A stretch of DNA of 64,000 nucleotides from Antedon mediterranea (taxonomy: Eukaryota > Echinodermata > Crinoidea > Comatulida > Antedonidae), in assembly GCF_964355755.1 (NCBI RefSeq), contig NC_092670.1, positions 31,979,795-32,043,794 of the forward strand, read 5' to 3'. Positions 57,801 to 64,000 of this stretch are shown piece by piece; positions within the stretch are counted from its first letter, which is position 1, and each line of letters starts with the position of its first letter. A program made the translations under genes and the position numbers. The notes under the pieces are model-generated. The model saw only the letters and a program-made list of their open reading frames with translations, ran no database searches and was not told where the DNA came from.

Positions 57801-58154
57801 ATTCGTGGATGGAATATGTATAAGTGTCAATGCACTTTCAAAGTTTTCAAGACTGCTAATCTAGGCCTACTACCTTTAGAGTTAGAGTCAGGTTGAATCA
57901 TGTTATTGATAATTAGTGAGAATCTTAACCTAATGCTCTATAAGATAACCTTATCTAGGTGCAAAAAATCTGCTAGGTGCAAGTGGAGTGTTCTCAGGTA
58001 GTGGAGTGCTGTCTGTAGCATTGTGCCTTCTGTACCTACCATTGACATATTCAACTTCTTGTCCAGGGTATTCCACTGGAATTGTTCCGTCGACAGTAGC
58101 TAGATACTGTTGCTGATACTGCTCCACCCCATATCCTCCATGATTAAAATCCAT
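39839..58154 (-). CDS. PAN2: PAN2, catalytic subunit of the PAN2-PAN3 poly(A) deadenylase
   Basis: PAN2 shortens mRNA poly(A) tails in the cytoplasm together with PAN3. The 25 coding exons are 58040-58154, 57277-57404, 56738-56907, 56054-56252, 55782-55900, 54389-54533, 53850-53994, 53450-53526, 52617-52741, 52260-52438, 51792-51955, 50379-50507, 49129-49278, 48807-49008, 48091-48203, 47783-47881, 47009-47139, 46432-46525, 45962-46102, 42657-42807, 41993-42153, 40948-41091, 40439-40618, 40225-40318 and 39839-40029. All phases agree, giving 1181 residues (human about 1200). Order: WD40 propeller (about 60-350), linker, pseudo-ubiquitin hydrolase (about 480-900; [10 protein letters not shown] has Ala at the catalytic Cys position), then a DEDDh exonuclease with D971/E973 (AIDAEFV), D1080 (GHGLKKDF) and H1127/D1132 (HDSIED). 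All catalytic residues are present. Unusual: a CCCH finger at 773-788. A non-coding first exon probably ends at 58750 (CCAG/GTAATA). Confidence 0.95.
40376..40424. mobile_element. M1 MITE copy e, fragment, PAN2 intron
   Basis: Only the right arm remains (GTCAAACTAGTTTGATAGTG and the AGAGCTTA end), in orientation 1. It lies 14 nt past the donor of the exon at 40439-40618. Confidence 0.75.
40646..40800. mobile_element. MITE-like element, CCTATTAAGGGG family, PAN2 intron
   Basis: It begins AAGTCGAACCTCTATTAAGG and contains the same ACACCTTCAGGACCCAACA block as the element at 24928-25116. Confidence 0.65.
42393..42532. mobile_element. M1 MITE copy f, PAN2 intron
   Basis: This is a full-length copy in orientation 2, from AAGCTGTCTACACTATC to GATACTGTAGACAGAGCTT. 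It lies 124 nt past the donor of the exon at 42657-42807. Confidence 0.9.
42869..45637. mobile_element. Outer element with CAGTGGCGGATCTAG ends, host of a nested hAT
   Basis: The ends CAGTGGCGGATCTAG and CTAGATCCGCCCCTG form 15-bp inverted repeats with one mismatch. The flanks show no obvious 8-bp duplication, and a similar end, GGATCCGCCCCTG, occurs again at 45848-45860, so the exact right boundary is unsure. The unique arms are 42884-43366 and 45573-45622. It occupies the largest PAN2 intron. Confidence 0.6.
43367..45564. mobile_element. Nested non-autonomous hAT element, perfect 8-bp target duplication
   Basis: The ends are CAGTGGTGGCGCCAG and CTGGCGCCACCCCTG. They are flanked on both sides by CCCCCAGC (43359-43366 and 45565-45572), an exact 8-bp duplication. 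It is homologous in reverse orientation to 6563-8169, but carries four subrepeats of about 300-320 bp (43440-44680) instead of two. It has no transposase. The subrepeats contain similar 60-codon open frames, which I judge non-coding. Confidence 0.9.
46857..46998. mobile_element. M1 MITE copy g, abutting a PAN2 splice donor
   Basis: This full-length copy in orientation 1 ends about 10 nt inside the intron that follows the zinc-finger exon (donor at 47007-47008). Confidence 0.9.
47009..47139 (-). CDS. PAN2: PAN2 coding exon 17 carrying a CCCH zinc finger
   Basis: This exon encodes [16 protein letters not shown], a C-x5-C-x4-C-x3-H zinc finger at residues 773-788. It is inserted between the conserved UCH-like segments [10 protein letters not shown] and [11 protein letters not shown]. 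The spacing and Thr-Arg-x-x-Cys-x-Phe look are those of the tandem fingers of Nab2/ZC3H14, which bind poly(A). Human PAN2, as I recall it, has an unrelated loop here. The donor is AATGT/GTTAGT. The exon is in frame with its neighbours, and its removal (131 nt) would shift the frame, so it is constitutive. Confidence 0.85.
47340..47490. mobile_element. Short retroposon tail with (ATT)n microsatellite, PAN2 intron
   Basis: GCGCCTTGAGCACTC, then GTGCGCTATAAAAATC, then (TTA)n is a common 3' end of SINE/RTE-type retroposons in marine invertebrates. The upstream limit is unclear. Confidence 0.5.
49535..50099. mobile_element. 565-bp MITE with TACCCCTTTCACACCAAAA ends, PAN2 intron
   Basis: Both ends read TACCCCTTTCACACCAAAA inward (19 bp, perfect). 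They are followed by repeated CTCCGGAG palindromes, with TTGGTGTGAAAGG motifs repeated internally (about 49595, 49697 and 49999). The middle is AT-rich and non-coding. It behaves as a foldback element. Confidence 0.85.
50138..50267. mobile_element. M1 MITE copy h, downstream of PAN2 exon 12
   Basis: This copy is in orientation 1, from AAGCTCTGTCTACACTATC to GATAGTGTAGACAGAGCTTT. It is 111 nt past the donor of exon 50379-50507 and inverted relative to copy i on the other side. Confidence 0.92.
50560..50720. mobile_element. M1 MITE copy i, upstream of PAN2 exon 12
   Basis: This full-length copy in orientation 2 lies 52 nt before the acceptor of exon 50379-50507. With copy h it forms an inverted pair around that exon. 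Confidence 0.92.
52849..53256. repeat. Minisatellite, 51-bp unit, 8 copies, PAN2 intron 8
   Basis: Eight almost identical 51-bp units contain GATAGGGCGGAGCCTTCTCT and CCTATGGACATAATAAACTG. Near-identity implies recent expansion. The minus (transcribed) strand is open as a 17-residue repeat, [17 protein letters not shown], and a weak acceptor (CCTTTTAG at about 53275) precedes it. I see no donor after it, so I treat it as intronic. Confidence 0.95.
54620..55735. repeat. Hairpin-unit tandem array, about 72-bp unit, PAN2 intron 5
   Basis: The unit contains an inverted pair, roughly TGTCATATCTAGATGG against CCATAGAGATATTACATG, so each unit can fold. About 12-14 units occur, with the outermost ones more diverged (TAATATCTCTATGG). 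The array is split by an insertion at about 55150-55390. Confidence 0.85.
55150..55390 (+). mobile_element. 5'-truncated retroposon 3' end inserted in the hairpin array
   Basis: About 235 bp of unrelated sequence ends in AATAAATGAATATGAATATG repeats, a LINE-like 3' tail. An ATAGAG string occurs at both borders and may be the target duplication. It interrupts an otherwise regular array. Confidence 0.6.
57109..57236. mobile_element. M1 MITE copy j, PAN2 intron 2
   Basis: This copy in orientation 1 has a decayed left end. It lies 40 nt past the donor of exon 57277-57404. Confidence 0.85.
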
Positions 58155-58186
58155 TTCAGATCAATCTCTATGACAATCAGATCAAC

Positions 58187-59734
58187 CTGAGATTAAAAGT
58201 ATACACTTAGTTTTACCTGTGCAATATGAATGGCTACCATCTTACCTAGATGACATAATGTTTGGAAAATGTAGAGTATTACTGAAAATAACATTTGGCA
58301 TTCGCAAAGAAATTTGTTCTAAAACAATTTATACAGTAGCTATTTCCTTATGTCAATCAATAGTATGATGACCAACAGCGCATGCTCTTCCTCAATAGAT
58401 CGTTATCTCAGGTGTTATTAATATTAATCCTCATAAGGATAGCAGTCTTCAAAGTTACATTTACGACTCATAAAATAAGGATAGCCACAGCGTTTAATTT
58501 TATGTATTGAAACTTATATATTTCATTTTCATCACTAAATCATACTTTTGAGGATTTAAAAAAAATGTTAAATAAACAATCAGCACAATGTGTCAATAAA
58601 TGCACGTCAACTAGCCTAGGTAGTATGATTGCGTTGATACATGACGGCAAATGTTGATGCGATTATTAAAACATAAATTTTCAACATTTTTTTGAGAAAA
58701 AAGATTGCTCTAAAAAGTATAATTTACAAATTACACTTTATATTATTACCTGGCTGCTGGCAGAGGGGAGATGGCCGGTAGGGCTTGGTTATAATTTAAT
58801 TCACTTGGGTTGATTAGTTATTAGTAGTCCCAGTTATATTATTTAGCCGGACGAAACGACTAGGTAAAACTGCCCATCGCCACACCACAAAAAGCCTAAA
58901 CATCGCGCGCGGTACGTCGTAGTAGCCTAGGCTAGGCCTACCTTTTTTAAAGTTGGTATATTTTTGGTGTACTGCTAAGTTACAGAAACATAAGTTAATG
59001 CATTAAGTGCTACATTTAAGACATTCCAGAGTAACAATATTCATAGTTTACCAATTACCAGTCAAGCCTAGGCCTAGGTTAGATACATGTTTTCGTTTTT
59101 TTTCTGCTGAACCGAAAATTTTTTTTTCATTAACAGAATTTAACAAAACATTAGACAACGCCCTCAAACAGCATTGATTATTTTTAGTCTTTGTAAACAG
59201 ACCACCAGGGGAAAAAATGTAAACAAAAAACAGGTTGCAAGAGTTAATTTAATAATTAAGATGTCGATAATGGGTACGTCGTAACGTGATTCATACCGAT
59301 GGTATTACTAAATGTATTATTGTTGTTTGTTTACCTTTACAATATTTATATACATAGTTAACGGTAACTAGGCCAGGCCTAAAGAGACTAGGCTAGCGCT
59401 AGGGCAGCAGACGGGGAGTGAGACACCTCCCAGCAGCGAGATTTTGTTTTGACGGCGGAAGCAAAGCAAGGTTATTGAACTTGTAGAGGAATGAATCTCC
59501 ACGTTTCATACTACTACTACTACTACTACTACTACTCGCCAATTAATTACTGTAATGCAACAACAGTTCTACTAGGCCTAGTAGTACTGAACTTTTAAAA
59601 CACAATCGTATGCGTAGCTCACTGAGACATAATATTCCTAACCATGTTGTTACTGTCTGTATAACAAAAGTGGATCTTTTCTCAGACTTTATTTTAAAAC
59701 GAAACAATTTCTTAGCAAACAGGTAAAATAAAAT
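58187..59734. promoter_or_regulatory. Divergent PAN2 / SEC22 intergenic promoter region
   Basis: The two genes are transcribed away from each other with their start codons about 1.58 kb apart. A donor (CCAG/GTAATA at 58749/58750) marks the likely end of the non-coding PAN2 exon 1. An acceptor-like AAACAG at about 59717-59722 precedes the SEC22 start, so that gene probably also has a non-coding first exon. A (CTA)n microsatellite of about 29 bp is at 59509-59537. I see no clear TATA box. Confidence 0.5.
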
Positions 59735-62700
59735 ATGGTTCTATATGCAATGATATCCAGACTGAGTGATGGTCTGCCACTCTCTGCAACAACTGATCAT
59801 GAACCAAACAGGAGTGTTTTAGAGAGCAAAAAATTTGCAAAAATTCTGTCTAAAAGAGCTTCACAATATCCAGACAGATGCTCCCTCTTTACGGGAAGCC
59901 ACTGGTTGCAGTAAGTGCAAATCATTTCATTCAATAATCAAAATAATGTTACATGTACTTTGTCAAATAAAGGCATATTGCAAACCTTTTATTACCTACA
60001 ATATTACCATAATGCAATATTAATTAACCTTAATTTTCTATTGAGTTTCACTCAAAGGGCGACTTCCATTGAAATATTATTAATTGACGTATTCGATTAT
60101 TGGGACTTTAACTTTGAGTATTGTTTTTCTTGAAGAAACGTTAATTTACTACACTATAAGGTTTTTCGTACTAAACTCCACACTCAAAATACTAAATATT
60201 TTAATACTCGTCCCAATCAAGATGATAGTGAGTGAATTGGGATCCAGTCAAGTCACCCCCAACACAAGTCGCCCATTGGCGGCTATCATTCATGTTGAGG
60301 TCGATAGAATCCCTTATCTTTAGACTTTTGCGTCAATGAATTCCCAAAAAAACATCATCAGCTATGATTAGTTGGTGGTATAACTTATTCATTTATACCT
60401 CCATATTATAAATATTGAATGTGAACAATCAAACGTTATCAATTAACCAGCTTCCAGTATAAGCCATCTGCTTTACTTTGGATACAAAATACTCTACTCT
60501 GTAAAACATTTACATGTTTTTTTAAGTGTAATATCTCTGCTAAAAATGTAAATAATATTAAAACTCAAAAACAGAAAAACAACGTAATTTACAATATTAC
60601 ACTCCACACCTACCGGCCTGCTATTTTGTTTGTTTTTGTTTTATGTTGCAGTAGAACCCCTCTTAAAACTCTGTCAACACTATCAAACTTGATGATGTCA
60701 TATCACTACCATATTTGGCCATATCACTACCATATTTGGCCATATCACTACCATATTTTGACACATAAGTTTGTACTTTTGATTCAACAGTTTCATATCA
60801 GCTCTCGGTGTCTGCTTTACCACAATGTGTGAAGAGAGTTATCCTACGGTGCTTGCATTTTGTTTTCTCAAAGAGTTACAAAATGAGTTCATTACAACTT
60901 ATGACGGAAAGAGAGTTGCGAATGCCCTTCGACCTTATGCATTAATTGAGTTTGGTAAGAATTGAACTTTCTTTAATCTAAAAATGCTACTTTATAGGAA
61001 TTGATGAATATATAGTGAAATGGAGTAATGAATCACATTACCAACCAATTAAGACATTCAACAAGACAAAAAAGGAATTAGGAGAATCATTTTTTGTTAG
61101 ACATCTAACAACACATCTAAGAAGATGCTTGTCTTTTTTAGGATATGTGGGTCACATATTAACTAAATGTTCTATTGCACTCTTCATTTATATCATCGAG
61201 AGTACATTATGCAAGTACTGCGATTGTCTTGGGCGTTCATTTTTTAAATTAGTGAGTAACCATACAATGCGATAAGAGCCTAGGCTGATGTAACTTATAA
61301 CATTCAATCTACCCGTAGTATTTGCAGTCTATAATTGTTCTACTCCATGAAAAAAAATTGGAGCGTTGATTGCCTAATTGTACAAACAAGAGTGTTGTCA
61401 ATAATATTTAAATGAACTGTTGAATTTGCAGATAATTTTATACAGAAGACAAAAACAAGGTTTAACAACACACGAACATTATCTGCCAAGATTAATCTGA
61501 CGGAGATGAACCTAGAGGTCAAACTAAGACCACCGTTTCAACTGACCCTAGATGATCTCGGGTTTCACAATCTCAAAAGTAGTAATGGATTTGCACCACA
61601 AGAAAACAATTTTCCAGTCGATTCATACAAACCAAATCAAGGTAGTGTATTCTGGGAAATCAAAACTATCGCGAACAACAATGTCAATTAGTTTAACATT
61701 CATTGATGAATGATGTTTCTATACGTTTTGATCCAAAAAAATGTTTTGTGAATCGCTTAGAAGCATGAGCAATAAAGTGCTATGTAAGAACGAATATTAT
61801 TTTACAGTACTCGTCCAAAAAGATGTACTGGGTGCCAACGAAGCAGCTATGGATTATGGTGTCTCTGCTCTAACCTCTTAGCTATTGACTTCCTCATTAT
61901 TGAATTTCAATTAGTTCAGACAAATACATTTATGTTAATCATTTCAGGCCATAACAAACAGCTTATGAAGTTGGAGTGGACTGGAATGCTGTGTATATTC
62001 TTAAGTTTATTCTGTGCTCTGATCAACTTTGCACGGCTTGTCGCTTTAATCAACTATTTACCAACAATGCTAGATGTATGTATGCTTTTTTTTTTGCTAC
62101 AGGACATGTTAATTTTTTACCGCTTCAATATATTCACATTTTAGGAGTCATAAAGTGTGGGGAGGGGGAGGGCATGTGATCTGGGCCCATTTCCTACTGC
62201 GCTGTTGATTTAGGCCATAGAAACAAATCAATAAAGCCAATCTACCGCTGGCAGCAAGTAATACTATTTTTTATTTTTGTGTTACCATGAATTATCAGAT
62301 TTCAACACTGGAATGTGCTAATGATGTCATGCTTCATTTGTTCCTTAAAGGTCAATTATCTGTAAACTGATTATCATTGTCAATTATAATTGACCTTGGA
62401 ACAAATTTAAGAAAAAGAATTGGTCATCCAAAATGATCAAAAGAAAAATAATTGTGACTTATAAATCTATTATATATTTCAATACAAAATGTTCATGTTT
62501 TATTTTTTTATTTAATTGATATTGAACAGGGTGAGTTCCATGATGGTTCTAAATATGGATCTCTCTTTTTGTTTTTACATTTTATATTCAATTCATTTAT
62601 TTTCTTCCTTTAAGATTATTGAAACAATAATAGAAAAATAAAATAAATATATATACTGTACAGAAGGTAGAGATAATAAAAAGGAAGGAGGCAGTGGCCA

Positions 62701-63536
62701 TATATTCACCATTCACACTTAGGCTGAGGGAAACACCCTTAAAATTAAACAAATCTAAATGAATACAATTTAAGGGAAATACTTAAATATTTATTGAGTT
62801 AAGTGAACTACAGTACTTATTATTTAAGGGAAATATCTCACTTAGGTGTGATTGGTGAATACAGCCTCTGGATACCAGAGTCGGGTCTGCATGAGATACA
62901 GGGAATGACAATTGACAATAAAAAGAGAGTTTTAAATCTCCTGATAAAAACTACATCAAAAATATAGGGGAAATCTAATTCTTTTGTTAAGCACATTGAG
63001 GTTTGGCTATAAGCCCCATTTATCTATATATTAATGAAGAAAATTTAAGGTTCATGGTACGCCATGTGTAATGTATGATGTACTGCAAACCTTACTTTCT
63101 TCGGCATACAAAAGATTACTCCAGGTGTTTCAAATAATTTAAATCAATGTATGCTAATTAGCAACATTATGCACACAACCATTTTTGTTTCAAACTTTAG
63201 GTACAGCTCTCCCACCCTTTTTCCACACCACTAAATGAATAATTTTCTACTGTTTTCCAGGATGATCCCAGAATCATGGCACCGTACATAATGACATTCT
63301 GCCTCGCAGCTGTTGCCAACGTCTACCATTCATCACTGTTGATCTGGTTTGTGAGGTGGAGAGGATTCAAGAACATCCTGGCCTTCTTTATTCTCAGCAG
63401 TAGCAATATGTACCTGTACGTACACCACATGCGAGAACTTTGGATGATCATTTTTCATATTCTTGTTACAGTCTGTAGCACATTTGAGGTCTACAATCGA
63501 AGGGTAAAGGTCAAGCTGTCAGACTATACAGTATGA
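59735..63536 (+). CDS. SEC22A: SEC22A/SEC22C-like longin membrane protein
   Basis: This protein belongs to the SEC22A/C group, ER/early secretory pathway proteins related to the R-SNARE Sec22b. Exons are 59735-59910, 60791-60954, 61432-61641, 61948-62075 and 63261-63536. All have GT-AG sites and matching phases (317 residues; human SEC22A about 307). Residues 1-115 form a longin domain ([48 protein letters not shown]). A linker with [12 protein letters not shown] follows, the counterpart of TEIKLRPPYQIS in vertebrates. The C-terminus has four hydrophobic segments, including [18 protein letters not shown], and ends SDYTV. As in SEC22A/C there is no SNARE heptad motif, so a role in fusion itself is doubtful. 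It is divergent from PAN2. Paralogue assignment (A or C) is uncertain. Confidence 0.93.
60662..60775. mobile_element. M1 MITE copy k, SEC22 intron 1
   Basis: This copy carries an internal three-fold repeat of CATATCACTACCATATTTGG and has decayed ends. It finishes 15 nt before exon 2 (60791), overlapping the branch-point and polypyrimidine region. Confidence 0.75.
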
Positions 63537-64000
63537 TCATGGAGCATGCTGCATGGTATGATCAATATACTGTAAGAATATTTTTCCGAGTGTTGATAAA
63601 ATTATTTTCAAAGTTCAAATTCGATAATACAAAAAATTGTACATATATTTAAGTGCTCAAATTGCATGATGCTAATATATTATGGTAGTAAGAACTGCTT
63701 TACAGCAGTGTAGTCACTGTAAATTTTCTTGTTAGTTTTCCCTTAATAATTTTCAATTGTATATAATGTTCAGAATATCAATGTAGGCGGATTGGAATTT
63801 CTCTTTGCCTATATCAAATTTATATACTGAATTTGTCAGGCACGAGAGAAAATCCAAACAGCCCAGTAATATTATTTTTTAAATAGAATGTACTTATTCT
63901 TCTAAAATTGTATTTATTTAACCTAAATACCAAATTGTATATCACATGTGCTAACTGAATATTTCTTTGTTATTCAGTACTGTATACGAACATAAACCAA
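63537..64000 (+). other. SEC22 3' UTR and window end
   Basis: AT-rich sequence follows the stop codon. I found no canonical AATAAA before the window ends, so the poly(A) site may lie beyond it. Confidence 0.4.

Noticed and set aside
40376-60775. The TGATGTCA strings in M1 MITEs as mobile CRE sites feeding CREB regulation
   Set aside because: The core differs from TGACGTCA at the central CpG that CREB needs, and the string lies in the symmetrical middle of the element. The idea is attractive but unsupported.
61015-61275. An 86-codon plus ORF in SEC22 intron 2
   Set aside because: It lies between exons whose phases join perfectly (60954 to 61432). It has no domain signature and resembles chance open sequence.
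1-64000. tRNA, rRNA or other structured RNA genes
   Set aside because: I noticed no A/B box pair with a cloverleaf or other recognisable RNA gene while reading. A covariance-model scan would be needed to exclude them.

Overview
This window is nuclear DNA from an animal. The genes have many small exons with GT-AG introns, the base composition is AT-rich, and transposon fossils and minisatellites are abundant. Recurrent AGGCCTAG-type words and the protein sequences suggest a marine deuterostome invertebrate, probably an echinoderm; that identification is inference.

Positions 1-20.6 kb are a transposon graveyard with no recognisable host gene, except perhaps a three-exon gene of unknown function at 18.1-19.1 kb. 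It holds fragments of a gag-like retroelement ORF, two transposase-like DxCxGQxKN relics, an aspartic protease, a Harbinger transposase, a DIRS-type RNase H, a piggyBac transposase and a LINE. It also holds a 1.6-kb hAT element with a perfect 8-bp target duplication. Four related segments (about 2.6-6.3, 9.55-10.8, 10.9-12.75 and 13.5-15.3 kb) share blocks, but different internal minisatellites have expanded in them: 69 bp x 11, 18 bp x 45 and 33 bp x 11.

Positions 24.4-38.5 kb hold a complete CREB-family gene on the minus strand. It has a Q-rich exon, a KID with the RRPSYR phospho-site, a second Q-rich exon and a bZIP. Two homologous tandem exons encode alternative first halves of the DNA-binding basic region. 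Their phases make them mutually exclusive. The putative promoter carries a perfect CRE.

Positions 39.8-58.2 kb hold a complete 25-coding-exon PAN2 gene on the minus strand (1181 residues by my splice model). It encodes the catalytic subunit of the PAN2-PAN3 poly(A) deadenylase. One exon places a CCCH zinc finger inside the pseudo-ubiquitin-hydrolase domain. PAN2 introns contain nested hAT-type elements, a 565-bp MITE, a 51-bp minisatellite and a 72-bp hairpin repeat array.

Positions 59.7-63.5 kb hold a complete five-exon SEC22A/C-like gene on the plus strand, divergent from PAN2.

A palindromic MITE family (11 copies, all inside these three genes) lies strikingly close to exon edges. Two inverted copies bracket one in-frame PAN2 exon. 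The three genes act in transcription, mRNA decay and ER-Golgi traffic, and I see no functional link between them beyond adjacency. No non-coding RNA gene was recognised.
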